Assembly: GCF_001885945.1 (NCBI RefSeq)
Contig: NZ_JXKQ01000002.1
Location: 248,001-312,000 of the forward strand
Source: Enterococcus hermanniensis
Lineage (GTDB): Bacteria > Bacillota > Bacilli > Lactobacillales > Enterococcaceae
Direction: 5' to 3'
Length of the DNA stretch: 64,000 nucleotides
Positions 27,288-36,429 of this stretch are shown in pieces. A program made the translations under genes and the position numbers. Positions within the stretch are counted from its first letter, which is position 1, and each line of letters begins with the position of its first letter. Under the pieces are notes generated by a model, which was not told the DNA's origin, searched no databases, and saw nothing but the letters and a program-made list of their open reading frames with translations.

Positions 27288-27315
27288 AAAAGCACAGGCT
27301 TTGGCCTGTGCTTTT
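27288..27315. terminator. Terminator between fer and ribU
   Basis: Stem AAAAGCACAGGC/GCCTGTGCTTTT flanked by A and T runs, between convergent genes; probably bidirectional. Confidence 0.85.
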
Positions 27316-27319
27316 GGTT

Positions 27320-27913
27320 TTAAATCGAATGGTGCTGCGAAGAAACTGTTTTTCTAGATAACCAAGGCAATAACTTAGCATGTAGTACCAGAAAGACCCC
27401 GCTCACGATAACTCCTTTGATTAAATTAAACGGCACGATTCCAACTAAGATATATCGTCCTAAATCCATACCGAGCATTTGACCTGCTGAAAGTCCAAAA
27501 ACTTTTAAATATAATGGCGTAATCACAAAATAATTTGCCACACTCATAAAAATCGTCATTGCTAAAATACCTAAGCCTAACCCAAGAGCATGTTTGGCTT
27601 TCGTTTTTTGACGATACAAAAGAAAAATCGGTAGTGTATACAATACTGATGCAAAGAAACTAGCAAAATCACCAATCATATTATCAATCGAAAATCCTGT
27701 CATTGTAAGATGTACGATTGAACGAATAAGCGCAGTTGCGATTCCAGTCAGTGGACCAAAAATAAACATATTGATCAATACTGGGATATCACTAAAGTCT
27801 AGCTTTAGAAAAGGAAACATGGGGACAATAGGAAATGCAATCAATTGCAAAATCAATCCCATAGCCGCTGCTACTGCTACTGCTGTCATTTTTTGTAACT
27901 TTAAGTTCTTCAT
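27320..27913 (-). CDS. ribU: Riboflavin ECF transporter S component RibU
   Basis: Integral membrane substrate-binding subunit for riboflavin that works with the shared EcfA/A'/T module. Six hydrophobic segments over 197 residues. The signature FPFLKLDFSDIPVLI and the LIRSIVHL region are typical of RibU. The FMN riboswitch upstream confirms the flavin role. Start ATG follows GGAGG. Confidence 0.93.
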   Translation of the reverse strand: MKNLKLQKMTAVAVAAAMGLILQLIAFPIVPMFPFLKLDFSDIPVLINMFIFGPLTGIATALIRSIVHLTMTGFSIDNMIGDFASFFASVLYTLPIFLLYRQKTKAKHALGLGLGILAMTIFMSVANYFVITPLYLKVFGLSAGQMLGMDLGRYILVGIVPFNLIKGVIVSGVFLVLHAKLLPWLSRKTVSSQHHSI

Positions 27914-27974
27914 CTGAAATCCTCCGATTCGGAATCATCTTCATCGAACTATTTGAGTAAAATCTTGATCGCGC

Positions 27975-28010
27975 AAAAAAACTCTATGCTTCAGCAATAA
28001 GCATAGAGTT
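27975..28010 (-). terminator. Riboswitch-controlled terminator of ribU
   Basis: Stem AACTCTATGCTT/AAGCATAGAGTT followed by TTTTTTT on the minus strand, between the FMN aptamer and ribU: the OFF structure of the expression platform. Confidence 0.85.
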
Positions 28011-28047
28011 ACTTGAATTGAATACAGACTCACTCAAATAAGCTCTA

Positions 28048-28165
28048 TCTTCTTTATCCAGACTGTACTGTCGGTATCGGATTTTCACCGATTCGGCTGC
28101 TTACGCAGTTCGCGGACTATCACCGCCGGTCGGGATTTTCACCCTGCCCCTGAAGACGAACCTTA
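28048..28165 (-). promoter_or_regulatory. FMN riboswitch (RFN element)
   Basis: The minus strand shows conserved RFN blocks in order: AGGTTCGTCTTCAGGGGCAG, GGTGAAAATCCCGACCGGCGG, TGATAGTCCGCGAAC, then CGGTGAAAATCCG, GATACCGACAGTACAGTC and GGATAAAGAAG. With the downstream terminator this predicts shut-off of ribU when FMN is abundant. Confidence 0.95.
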
Positions 28166-28231
28166 AATTATTTTTTTTTGGTAAATTCACTATAACAACT
28201 TTACTATCAAAATACAAGTAAATGAGTTTGA

Positions 28232-28948
28232 CTATCTTGATTGGTTCAATAAAGAATTGATCTCTTTATTATTTAAGCGACGGTATTCACCTGGACGTAG
28301 TCCTTGAAGCGTCAAATCACCGTAACGTTCACGTTTTAATTTTTGAACCGGTAATCCAACTGCGGCTAACATATTCTTAACTTGATGATTACGGCCTTCG
28401 TGGATCGTTAATTCAACAATACTTGTTCCGGCAACTTTATCAGTTGAAAGAATATCAAACCGCGCAGGTGCTGTTTTCTTACCTTCAATTCTCACGCCTC
28501 TAGTTAACGGCATCAACGTCTGTTTTTCAGCATAACCTTTAACTTTAGCTACATACACTTTATCGATTTCATGTTTTGGATGGGCTAACCGTTGAGAGAA
28601 ATCTCCATCATTAGTTAAAAGCAAAATACCTGATGTATCGTAGTCCAAACGACCTACGGGATAAATTCTTTCCGGAACAGCCGCGAAATAATCAGTTACG
28701 ACTTTTCGTTTTTTATCATCTGAAACAGCAGAGATGACCCCACGTGGCTTATAAAATAGATAATAAACAGGTTCCTCTTGATAAATCGGCACGCCATCAA
28801 CTTCAACGATGTCTTTTTTTCCAACTTTGGTCCCTAATTCTCTAATGACTTCACCGTTAACACTGACCCGCCCACTCGTGATATAATCTTCTGCTTTACG
28901 GCGTGATGCAATACCTGCATGAGCAATAATTTTTTGTAATCTCTCCAT
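28232..28948 (-). CDS. rluB: Pseudouridine synthase (RluB/RsuA family)
   Basis: N-terminal S4 RNA-binding domain (ERLQKIIAHAGIASRRKAEDYI, residues 1-60) followed by the RsuA-type catalytic domain. The active-site Asp is in GRLDYDTSGILLLTNDG. 238 residues fits Firmicute RluB, which modifies 23S rRNA. Start codon directly follows the scpB stop (TAA then ATG), so it is coupled to the scpAB genes, a conserved Gram-positive arrangement. Confidence 0.92.
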   Translation of the reverse strand: MERLQKIIAHAGIASRRKAEDYITSGRVSVNGEVIRELGTKVGKKDIVEVDGVPIYQEEPVYYLFYKPRGVISAVSDDKKRKVVTDYFAAVPERIYPVGRLDYDTSGILLLTNDGDFSQRLAHPKHEIDKVYVAKVKGYAEKQTLMPLTRGVRIEGKKTAPARFDILSTDKVAGTSIVELTIHEGRNHQVKNMLAAVGLPVQKLKRERYGDLTLQGLRPGEYRRLNNKEINSLLNQSR

Positions 28949-29530
28949 TTATACTTCATCCTCTTCTTTGAAACGATCATAAAACAAATCCAATGGCTCT
29001 TCTTCGTCTGCTAGATCTGCTTCCATCATTTGTACATCGGGTAATTCCTTGATATCTTTTAATCCAAAATAATCCATAAAATAGTTGCTTGTCCCATATA
29101 AAATAGCGCGACCTGGACCTTCTACTCGTCCTTGTTCTTCGATCAATTGACGCGCTACTAACGTTTGGACTGCACCACTGGATTGAACTCCGCGTAATTC
29201 ATCGACTTCAGATCGAGTAATCGGTTGTTTATACGCAATGATCGACAGTGTCTCTAAGGCTGCTTGACTCAAACGATTGGACATTGGTGAACGGGCAAAA
29301 TCTTTTAGCAGCGGAGCAAATATTTTCTTCGTACTGAGCACGAAATGATTACCCACTTCTAAAATCGTCAATGCCGATGATTCATCGTTTTCATAATGCT
29401 TCTTCAATTCATTGATGACATCATAAAGCTCTGCAGTCGGACAATCTAATGTAAATGACAGTTCTTCTAAGCTCAATCCTTCATCACCAACAACAAAAAG
29501 CATCGCTTCGATTTGACTCATTTGGTTCAT
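28949..29530 (-). CDS. scpB: Segregation and condensation protein B
   Basis: Winged-helix kleisin-associated subunit of the SMC-ScpAB condensin. Two winged-helix domains and the conserved core ALETLSIIAYKQPITRSEVDELRGVQSSGAV are visible. 193 residues is standard. Four-base overlap (ATGA) with scpA. The acidic C-terminus is typical. Confidence 0.95.
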   Translation of the reverse strand: MNQMSQIEAMLFVVGDEGLSLEELSFTLDCPTAELYDVINELKKHYENDESSALTILEVGNHFVLSTKKIFAPLLKDFARSPMSNRLSQAALETLSIIAYKQPITRSEVDELRGVQSSGAVQTLVARQLIEEQGRVEGPGRAILYGTSNYFMDYFGLKDIKELPDVQMMEADLADEEEPLDLFYDRFKEEDEV

Positions 29531-30273
29531 AGGGTGGCTCCTTTAAAAATTAAAATTGGTGCATATGTTTCAGTTTGTGTGGCAATTGCTTGACCTTTTT
29601 TCATTAATTCTAATAATGCCATAAAGGTTGTGATCATTTCATCTTTAGTGTAATGCGTGAATAATGACTCTAATGTTAAACTTTCATTTTCAGCTAAATG
29701 AATCAGACGTTGATTGATTTCGACTACTTTTTGATCGATAGTGATTGATTCCGAAGCTACGGTTGTAACAATCGGTTCTAAATTCTTTTTACGTTGTAAA
29801 ACATCATGTAGCGCCAAAAATAAATCTATCGTATTTAATTGATCTTTAGGCAGTGGTAAAATCTCGTCTTCATACTCACTAAGATCCATCGGAGTTTTGG
29901 TATAGTACTGGCTGCGCTCTTGCTCTTTTTCAGATAGAACAGTCGCTGCGTACTTGTACTTGCGATATTCTAGTAATTGTTGTACTAGAGCATCACGCGG
30001 ATCTTCTCCTTCGTCCTCTTCGTAATCAAATTCTAGTTCTTGTTTTGGTAATAACATCTGACTTTTGATCGACATCAAGGTAGCTGCCATAACAATATAT
30101 TCTCCGGCAACTTCTAGTTCTAACGTTTTCATCGCATGGATGTAATCCATATACTGTTCCGTTACCCCAGCTATTGGGATATCATAAATATCTATCTCCA
30201 ATTGTTGGATCAGGTGCAACAATAAGTCTAACGGACCTTCGAAAACATCTAATTTTAAATTGATAGCTTCCAT
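29527..30273 (-). CDS. scpA: Segregation and condensation protein A
   Basis: Kleisin subunit of SMC-ScpAB condensin, which compacts and segregates the chromosome. The start LDVFEGPLDLLLHLIQQLEIDIYDIPI is diagnostic; a charged middle and a C-terminal winged helix follow. 248 residues. Separated from ribT by one base and overlapping scpB by four, so in one operon. Confidence 0.95.
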   Translation of the reverse strand: MEAINLKLDVFEGPLDLLLHLIQQLEIDIYDIPIAGVTEQYMDYIHAMKTLELEVAGEYIVMAATLMSIKSQMLLPKQELEFDYEEDEGEDPRDALVQQLLEYRKYKYAATVLSEKEQERSQYYTKTPMDLSEYEDEILPLPKDQLNTIDLFLALHDVLQRKKNLEPIVTTVASESITIDQKVVEINQRLIHLAENESLTLESLFTHYTKDEMITTFMALLELMKKGQAIATQTETYAPILIFKGATL

Positions 30274-30274
30274 A

Positions 30275-30640
30275 TTATCCTCGTTTACGCTCTTGCCATT
30301 TTGCTAAAAACATGGATGTAGCAGGTGTACCGATGATTCGTTCTTCCGGATAAAGTTCTTGGAGTTCTTCCATCATTTTTAGGCTGACTCCTTCTCCGCG
30401 ATAAGAAGGATTTAAACTAATATCATGCAAAACAAGTTCGCCGCCTTCTAGTTGGCTAATACCAATGACCCCTTGAACGTTATCTGATGTTTCGTCATAG
30501 TAACAAAATAATTGATAATGTTCGTCTTCTTCGTATGTATCAATTTCTTTTAATAAATGTTTTTGATCTTTTAAACCGTCATGAAATCCTAACAACCCCA
30601 TAGCAATTTTTCGTTGATTTTTTCGATATTTAGTAAGCAT
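30275..30640 (-). CDS. ribT: RibT-like GNAT acetyltransferase
   Basis: 121-residue GNAT-fold protein. The acetyl-CoA-binding stretch is DISLNPSYRGEGVSLKMMEEL, with the R/Q-x-x-G-x-G/A pyrophosphate loop. It resembles Bacillus RibT and keeps the ribT-scpA-scpB order even though riboflavin biosynthesis genes are absent here. Substrate unknown. AGGAGG precedes the ATG. Confidence 0.82.
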   Translation of the reverse strand: MLTKYRKNQRKIAMGLLGFHDGLKDQKHLLKEIDTYEEDEHYQLFCYYDETSDNVQGVIGISQLEGGELVLHDISLNPSYRGEGVSLKMMEELQELYPEERIIGTPATSMFLAKWQERKRG

Positions 30641-30654
30641 TTTTTCTCCTCCTG

Positions 30655-31545
30655 TTAAGCACGCGGAAAAAATTCTTTATACACTTCTGTCATCCTACGC
30701 TTAGTGATGTGTGTATAAATTTGTGTCGTTGAGATATCCGCATGGCCTAATAGCTCTTGAACTGTTCGTAAATCAGCCCCATTTTCTAGTAAATGCGTCG
30801 CAAAACTATGCCGTAATGTATGTGGCGTGACATCTTTTGTGATCTCAGCCTTAATTACATATTGTTTCAAATTTTTCCATATTCCTTGACGACTCATTCC
30901 GTGTCCGTGATTATTCACAAATACATGGGACTCATTGGGGGTTTTTTTAGTTAATATTGGTCGGACTTCAGATAAATAACGTTCGATCCAATGGATGGCA
31001 TAATCACCTAATGGCACGATTCGCTCTTTATCTCCCTTACCGATCGTCTGTAGCAGCCCCATCTCTAAATGGATATCTCCCAGCTTCAAGCCGATCAGTT
31101 CGCTTACCCGCAAACCTGTAGCATACATCACTTCTAAAATTGCTCGGTCACGAATACCTAAATCTGTCGTCGTATCGGGAGCTGCAATCAAACGCTCAAC
31201 TTCTGCTAACGAAAGTGTTTGAGGAAGCTTTTGCGCTTTTTTGGGACTATCAATGTGTTGCATTGGATCATGATCCGTGTAGCGCTCTTGGCGTAAGAAC
31301 TGATGGAATCGTCGCAAACTAGAAATCATTCGCGTGATCGTCGTTGTCGCCTTACCAGCCTCCGTCAGGCTCGTTAAAAAAGCAATGACCGTGTAGCGAT
31401 CTACTGCAGACCATTCCGTTATTCCTTGCTCTTTTAAAAAAGCCAAGTATTGATGCAAATCTCGTTGATAACTCGTTCTGGTATTTTCAGAAAGACCACG
31501 TTCAATCGATAAAAAATGCAAATATTCCGTAATTTGTTCTTCCAT
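30655..31545 (-). CDS. xerD: Tyrosine recombinase XerD
   Basis: Site-specific recombinase resolving chromosome dimers. An N-terminal SAM-like DNA-binding domain (about 1-85) precedes the catalytic domain with Arg in TGLRVSELIGL, HTLRHSFATHLL (His-x-x-Arg), LLGHADISTTQIYTH (His and the nucleophilic Tyr). 296 residues is the XerD length. The start has only a weak GTGGTG upstream. No flanking direct repeats or phage genes, so it is a housekeeping recombinase and not an integrase. Confidence 0.92.
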   Translation of the reverse strand: MEEQITEYLHFLSIERGLSENTRTSYQRDLHQYLAFLKEQGITEWSAVDRYTVIAFLTSLTEAGKATTTITRMISSLRRFHQFLRQERYTDHDPMQHIDSPKKAQKLPQTLSLAEVERLIAAPDTTTDLGIRDRAILEVMYATGLRVSELIGLKLGDIHLEMGLLQTIGKGDKERIVPLGDYAIHWIERYLSEVRPILTKKTPNESHVFVNNHGHGMSRQGIWKNLKQYVIKAEITKDVTPHTLRHSFATHLLENGADLRTVQELLGHADISTTQIYTHITKRRMTEVYKEFFPRA

Positions 31546-31572
31546 GTTTTCACCACTTTCGCTTTATCATAA

Positions 31573-31616
31573 CAAAAAGCCCCTTGAAATGATAGCACGT
31601 ATCTTTGCAAGGGACT
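31573..31616 (-). terminator. Terminator after fur
   Basis: Imperfect stem AGTCCCTTGCAA/TTTCAAGGGGCT followed on the minus strand by TTTTTG, between fur and xerD. Confidence 0.65.
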
Positions 31617-31654
31617 ACAAATTTAATTATGAATTAATCGATTTATTAAAAGTT

Positions 31655-32110
31655 TTATACTCTATTTTTTTGTTGGCAACTTTGACAAATTCCATGGAAA
31701 GTCAATCGATGGTCCTTTACGGCAAAATGATAACGTGATTCAACAATCCGTTCTACATCTCCTAGCAAATCTTCTTCGATTTCTTCGATATTACCACATT
31801 CTAAACAAAGTAAATGATGATGGAAATGTTCCGCACCCTCTTTGCGTAAGTCATAACGTGCTAAGCCATCATCAAAGCTGATTTTATTGACAATACGCAA
31901 CTCTGTCAAAATTTCTAATGTCCGATAAACAGTCGCTAAACCAATTTCTGGACTTTTTTTCTTGACAAGAAAATAAATCTCTTCTGCTGATAAATGGTCT
32001 TTTTCATTTTCTAATAAAACAAGGACAGTCGCTTCACGTTGAGGAGTCAACTTGAAGCCAGAATCATGGAGTTGTTTTTTGGTTTTCTGTAAAGCTAAAA
32101 CTGCGTTCAA
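31655..32110 (-). CDS. fur: Fur family iron-responsive repressor
   Basis: Winged-helix domain (about 15-85, KLTPQREATVLVLL and GLATVYRTLEILTE) followed by the metal-binding dimerisation domain. HFHHHLLCLECGNIEEIEEDLL and the C-terminal CQSCQQ give two CxxC pairs for the structural zinc. The VKDHRLTFHGIC stretch and the Glu in EIEEDLL favour Fur over PerR, which usually has Asp there. TTG start, with AAAGGAGG upstream. Two 7-1-7 boxes overlap its promoter, implying autoregulation or PerR control. Confidence 0.9.
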   Translation of the reverse strand: MNAVLALQKTKKQLHDSGFKLTPQREATVLVLLENEKDHLSAEEIYFLVKKKSPEIGLATVYRTLEILTELRIVNKISFDDGLARYDLRKEGAEHFHHHLLCLECGNIEEIEEDLLGDVERIVESRYHFAVKDHRLTFHGICQSCQQKNRV

Positions 32111-32131
32111 GAGAACCCTCCTTTGTCTACA

Positions 32132-32210
32132 TTATAATAATTATAAATAAGAGATTAGTTAAACGTCTCTTTCTTAGAATTATTATAGTTTAAGCTTGAG
32201 ATTTATGCAA
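32132..32210 (-). promoter_or_regulatory. fur promoter with two Per/Fur-type boxes
   Basis: Minus-strand promoter TTGCAT (32205-32210), a 17-base spacer and TATAAT (32182-32187). A perfect 7-1-7 box TTATAAT-A-ATTATAA lies at 32132-32146. A second copy with two mismatches (32174-32188) overlaps the -10. The consensus matches the PerR box and is one base per half-site away from the Fur box. Confidence 0.7.
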
Positions 32211-32222
32211 GGCTATTCTCAA

Positions 32223-33077
32223 TTAGCTTTTTAATTTGATTTCTCCCTCAGTTTGAACAATTAATTTCTCTTTCAATAAATGTCCAATTGCACGTTTGAA
32301 TTGACCTTTACTGATTCCAAAAGCTTCTTTGATTTCTTCAGGTGCTGATTTATCCCAGTACGGTAAAGAGTTAGTTGCATTTCGTTGCAACATCGTTAAA
32401 ATCATTGCAGCATCATCATTGATCATTTCATGATTACGTGGTTTTAATGACATATTCAATACGCCATCTGGACGAACGCCAATTACTCGTGCTTCGACTA
32501 CTTCACCTAAGCGAGGTTCCTTATACCGTTCTAAAGGATGGACGAAACCGATATAAAAATCATCAGTAATCAGATAAGACCCGGTAACTTTTAACCGATA
32601 GATTGTTCCTGTTTTATTTTCATTTTGCATTTCAGCAGAACCTGCTCGACTCAATGAATGGAAAATAGTCTCATCAGCTAAAACACCCCACATCCGATCC
32701 TTTTCATCCACCCGTAAGCTAATCATCAAACGATCGCCTTTTTTAGGCCATAGTTCTTTCATACTAGGCATCTCATCTAAAGATACGACCATATCTTTGT
32801 CAGGCAATCCAATATTAACAAATGCACCTAAATCTCGTCGAACATCGGTTACTTCACCAAAAGCAAAATGTCCCATACGTACTTGAGGGATTACAGTAGT
32901 AATAACTGCTTCTTTCTTTTGATTTACGTAAGCAAATCCTTCGATACTTTCACCAATTTCATGTTCGCCTTCTGTTTTTGCTAATCGAAAAGTAACACCA
33001 TTTTTTTGCACTAAATACATTGTTTCGTTCTCATCAATAATCAGCCCCGTAATAACTTGACCTAATAACTCATTCAT
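32223..33077 (-). CDS. CvfB-like S1-domain RNA-binding protein
   Basis: 284 residues composed of S1-like OB folds (for example GEVTDVRRDLGAFVNIGLPDKDMVVSL) and a C-terminal winged helix (DKSAPEEIKEAFGISKGQFKRAIGHLL). This matches CvfB/YitL, an RNA-binding regulator affecting virulence in Staphylococcus. Start ATG at 33077 follows GGAG; the frame extends to 33161 without a ribosome-binding site. Confidence 0.88.
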   Translation of the reverse strand: MNELLGQVITGLIIDENETMYLVQKNGVTFRLAKTEGEHEIGESIEGFAYVNQKKEAVITTVIPQVRMGHFAFGEVTDVRRDLGAFVNIGLPDKDMVVSLDEMPSMKELWPKKGDRLMISLRVDEKDRMWGVLADETIFHSLSRAGSAEMQNENKTGTIYRLKVTGSYLITDDFYIGFVHPLERYKEPRLGEVVEARVIGVRPDGVLNMSLKPRNHEMINDDAAMILTMLQRNATNSLPYWDKSAPEEIKEAFGISKGQFKRAIGHLLKEKLIVQTEGEIKLKS

Positions 33078-33167
33078 ATTTTTTTGCTCCTTACTTATAA
33101 TAAAGACAAAATGTCTTATAACTTTATTTAACATATACCATTCTCTCGTAGATGAATGCAAGCAGTA

Positions 33168-33196
33168 AAGCTGGAAAGAAGTATTCTTCCCAGCTC
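33168..33196 (-). terminator. Terminator after mapZ
   Basis: Stem GAGCTGGGAAGAA/TTCTTTCCAGCTTT on the minus strand; the T-run is short. Confidence 0.6.
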
Positions 33197-33208
33197 GGTA
33201 TCATTGAT

Positions 33209-35137
33209 TTAATTAGGACCATTACCTTTGAACCAACCGGTTTTACAATTGATCGTTACTAGGTACATCGGTAAATCAGAATCTGAGTAGCCCTTAGTCA
33301 AAGCTGCACGATTAGACGTAGCATAAAGATTGTAGTAACCTTCGCCATTTTCTATTTTGACAGGGACTAAGCTGTATCCACCTTCAACGATATATCCACG
33401 CGAGATACAAGTTTGAATCACTTGCTCTTTTACTCCTGCTGCCCAGGTGTAGGCAGAACTGTTGGTATCACCTGCAGTGCTAGTATCCGCAGCGCTTTGT
33501 GCAGCTTTTTCTTGCTCTGCTTTTTCTTTAGCCGCCTTTTCAGCGGCCGCTTTTTCTTCAGCTGATTTTTTTTCCTTATCTTTCAATGTTTGATCTACTT
33601 TAGCTAATTCATCTTTTTGAGACTTGACCAACTCTTGATTAACAACTGCTTTTACGGCATTATTAGCGGCGTTGTATTGATCACGCGTCACTGAATCAAT
33701 CATTTTTCCATCTTTCAACAAACTAGCAATAGCTGTTTTAGCAGCTTCTACTTTTGTGTATTGATCTTTAGCATTATTGATTGCTTGATCCATTAATGCG
33801 TCAAAATCTTTATCTCCTGTAGCAACTGTCAAATCAACTGATTCAGCTGTTTTTAATAGAGGTTTCTCCACCATTTTATCACCATCGATTGCCGCACTAG
33901 TGAACAATTGATTAACCGCCTGTTCAGCTTTTTGTTTGGCGACCAATTCAGCATACTCTTTTTTCAAACCATCATAGCGTTTATTAGTTTTATACCCAGC
34001 TAGTTCCTCATCGATTTTTGCAGTATTCAAATCCAATTTATCAGCCGCGATATAAGTTTTATCATCCGTCGTATAATAATCATTGATACTTTCTTCAATC
34101 GCATCCAATGACTCATTATCCTTTTTGACCGTCGCAACACGTTGCGCTTCGACTTCTTTTTCATGATGATAATAGTAGCCACCGCCTATCCCCAAAACAA
34201 CGACTGCTGCCAATGTTACGAATAATCTTTTACGGTTTTTCTTTGGTTTTTCTTCAGGCATTTGATTATTTGATAGGGGGGCTTCTTGATTAGGTGCAGC
34301 TTTTGTAGACGGTTCGGCAACCGCTTCTTCAGACTTCTCGCTAGTTGCTATCGGTTCAACTATAGCCTCTGTAGGTTCATTTGTCACTATTGGTTCAGTG
34401 ATTGTTTCTTCCTTTTGACTGGCTGAGAGTGGTTCAGCTTCGACTTCTTCAGGTGCCTTTGTCTCCAATTCATCTAATTCAGATTGAGTAGTCGTTTCTG
34501 ATTTAAGTTCAGGTTCTACTGTTGTTATATTCGGTTCAATTTGTTGATCCCCAATTTGCGTTTCTTCAATTAATTCCCCAGGATTAACAGAACCAATCAC
34601 TTCCTCAGTAGCAACTACTGGTTCTGACTCCTCTAATGAGTCTTCTGCCAAAGCAGCATTTTCAGCTTCAGCAATTAACTTCGACATTTCCGGCTCGGCT
34701 GTTTCTTCAACGACTTCTTTAGAAAGTTCCGTTGACTCTTCAGACTGGTTACTTTCTTCTAGGGATTGTTTTTCGTCTGTTTGTGCTTCTTTAATCGCCG
34801 CAGCAAGTAGCGCTTCTTCAGCAGGGTCTGCGCCTTCTTTGTGTTGGCGAATATATTGTGCCAAAATAGGATTCATTTCCAGAGCTTCTTCAGGTTCACG
34901 CTTAGGATCTTCACGCTCAGCTTCCGCCTCTTTCATTTTGTCCTCGTTTTCTTTAAACATTTGTTGGACAGATTCGATCGGCATATTCGCCAATTTAGAC
35001 CACTCAATCGTGTCGTTTATATCATCATCTTTTTTTATCGTATCTTCTTTTTCATTTAACTGTAATGAAAAGCCACACTTCGGACAAGTTGTGCATCCTT
35101 GGACTGATTCAAAACCACAGTTAGGGCATTTTTGCAA
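33209..35137 (-). CDS. mapZ: MapZ-like midcell-anchored division protein with N-terminal zinc ribbon
   Basis: Bitopic protein of 642 residues. A zinc ribbon (CPNCG ... CPKCG, about residues 4-23) opens a long acidic cytosolic part, followed by one transmembrane segment (about 302-321) and an extracellular region. The C-terminal domain (about 570-642: GVKEQVIQTCISRGYIVEGGY, NGEGYYNLYA, TINCKTGWFKGNG) matches pneumococcal MapZ, which marks midcell and positions FtsZ; ILAQYIRQHKEG also recalls the MapZ N-terminus. Streptococcal MapZ lacks a zinc ribbon. Start TTG at 35137 follows AAGGAG; an upstream TTG at 35161 has no such site. Confidence 0.85.
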   Translation of the reverse strand: MQKCPNCGFESVQGCTTCPKCGFSLQLNEKEDTIKKDDDINDTIEWSKLANMPIESVQQMFKENEDKMKEAEAEREDPKREPEEALEMNPILAQYIRQHKEGADPAEEALLAAAIKEAQTDEKQSLEESNQSEESTELSKEVVEETAEPEMSKLIAEAENAALAEDSLEESEPVVATEEVIGSVNPGELIEETQIGDQQIEPNITTVEPELKSETTTQSELDELETKAPEEVEAEPLSASQKEETITEPIVTNEPTEAIVEPIATSEKSEEAVAEPSTKAAPNQEAPLSNNQMPEEKPKKNRKRLFVTLAAVVVLGIGGGYYYHHEKEVEAQRVATVKKDNESLDAIEESINDYYTTDDKTYIAADKLDLNTAKIDEELAGYKTNKRYDGLKKEYAELVAKQKAEQAVNQLFTSAAIDGDKMVEKPLLKTAESVDLTVATGDKDFDALMDQAINNAKDQYTKVEAAKTAIASLLKDGKMIDSVTRDQYNAANNAVKAVVNQELVKSQKDELAKVDQTLKDKEKKSAEEKAAAEKAAKEKAEQEKAAQSAADTSTAGDTNSSAYTWAAGVKEQVIQTCISRGYIVEGGYSLVPVKIENGEGYYNLYATSNRAALTKGYSDSDLPMYLVTINCKTGWFKGNGPN

Positions 35138-35257
35138 TGAAATCGGCTCCTTTTTTTTCAATCTTATGCTCTAATCTATCATATGTAACGGAATGTTCCA
35201 AGCAGTTTTCGATTGAATTAATCAAAAATAAGAAAATCCTTTTTGCTCGTTTCATAT

Positions 35258-35288
35258 AAAAAAACTCCTTGAGTTGCCTCAAGGAGTT
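35258..35288 (-). terminator. Terminator after rpoD
   Basis: Stem AACTCCTTGAG/CTCAAGGAGTT with TTTTTTT on the minus strand. Confidence 0.88.
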
Positions 35289-35297
35289 CAACGATGT

Positions 35298-36407
35298 TTA
35301 TTCTAAAAAGTCTTTCAATTGTTTTGAACGAGAAGGATGACGCAATTTACGCAATGCCTTCGCTTCGATTTGTCGAATACGTTCACGCGTAACACCGAAT
35401 ACACGGCCTACTTCTTCTAGCGTACGTGTTCTACCATCATCTAATCCAAAACGCAAACGCAAAACATTTTCTTCACGATCAGTTAATGTGTCTAAAACGT
35501 CTTCTAGTTGTTCTTTCAACATTTCTGATGCCGCGTGTTCTGCCGGACTCGTTGCTTCTTGGTCTTCGATGAAATCCCCTAAATGAGAATCATCTTCTTC
35601 ACCAATCGGCGTTTCCAAAGAAACAGGTTCTTGTGCGATTTTAAGAATTTCACGAACTTTTTCAGTCGGAAGATCCATTTCAGCACCAATTTCCTCAGGT
35701 GTTGGTTCGCGACCTAAATCTTGTAGTAATTGGCGTTGTACTCGAATCAATTTATTAATTGTTTCAACCATATGAACAGGAATACGAATTGTACGCGCTT
35801 GGTCGGCGATTGCACGAGTGATCGCTTGACGAATCCACCATGTTGCATAAGTTGAGAATTTGAACCCTTTGCGGTAATCAAATTTTTCAACAGCTTTCAT
35901 CAAACCCATATTTCCTTCTTGGATCAAATCAAGGAATTGCATACCACGACCAACGTAGCGTTTGGCAATACTTACTACTAACCGTAAGTTGGCTTCTGCT
36001 AAACGTTGTTTTGCTTCTTGATCTCCTTGCTCGATCAATAATGCAAGTTCAACTTCTTCTTGTGCCGTTAATAAAGAAACCCGACCGATTTCTTTTAGGT
36101 ACATACGAACTGGGTCATTGATTTTTACACCAGTTGGGGCTGATAAATCTTCTTTTTGTGCTTCTTTTGCCGTTTTTTCATTTTGTTTTAGACTGGCTTT
36201 AGATGGTTCGCCATTTTCGTCGACAACACTGATCCCAGCATCTTCGATTGTTTGAATCAATGCATCCATCGCTTCCGCACCTAATGAATACGGTGTTGCT
36301 AAACGGTTGGTCAACTCATCATAGACCACCTGTCCCAAAGGTTTTTTCTCCTTGATAAAGGCTGCTAATTTTTTTTGATATTCTTTGTCATTTTTTACAT
36401 CTGCCAT
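35298..36407 (-). CDS. rpoD: Primary sigma factor SigA (RpoD)
   Basis: Housekeeping sigma-70 factor, 369 residues. Region 1.2 is [17 protein letters not shown]; region 2 contains [33 protein letters not shown] and [16 protein letters not shown]; region 4 has the helix-turn-helix [19 protein letters not shown]. Short form without the large non-conserved insert of enterobacterial sigma-70. Downstream of dnaG, the conserved macromolecular-synthesis order. Confidence 0.97.
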   Translation of the reverse strand: MADVKNDKEYQKKLAAFIKEKKPLGQVVYDELTNRLATPYSLGAEAMDALIQTIEDAGISVVDENGEPSKASLKQNEKTAKEAQKEDLSAPTGVKINDPVRMYLKEIGRVSLLTAQEEVELALLIEQGDQEAKQRLAEANLRLVVSIAKRYVGRGMQFLDLIQEGNMGLMKAVEKFDYRKGFKFSTYATWWIRQAITRAIADQARTIRIPVHMVETINKLIRVQRQLLQDLGREPTPEEIGAEMDLPTEKVREILKIAQEPVSLETPIGEEDDSHLGDFIEDQEATSPAEHAASEMLKEQLEDVLDTLTDREENVLRLRFGLDDGRTRTLEEVGRVFGVTRERIRQIEAKALRKLRHPSRSKQLKDFLE

Positions 36408-36429
36408 AAAATAAATGCCCCTTTCACTT

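Noticed and set aside
30655-31545. Phage or island integrase
   Set aside because: Length, motifs and the scpAB-side location fit chromosomal XerD; no attachment repeats or mobile genes nearby.
31655-32110. Calling the Fur-family gene perR because of the Per box upstream
   Set aside because: The protein has Fur-type residues (VKDHRLTFHGIC, Glu in the regulatory site region); a Per box before fur is known in Bacillus.
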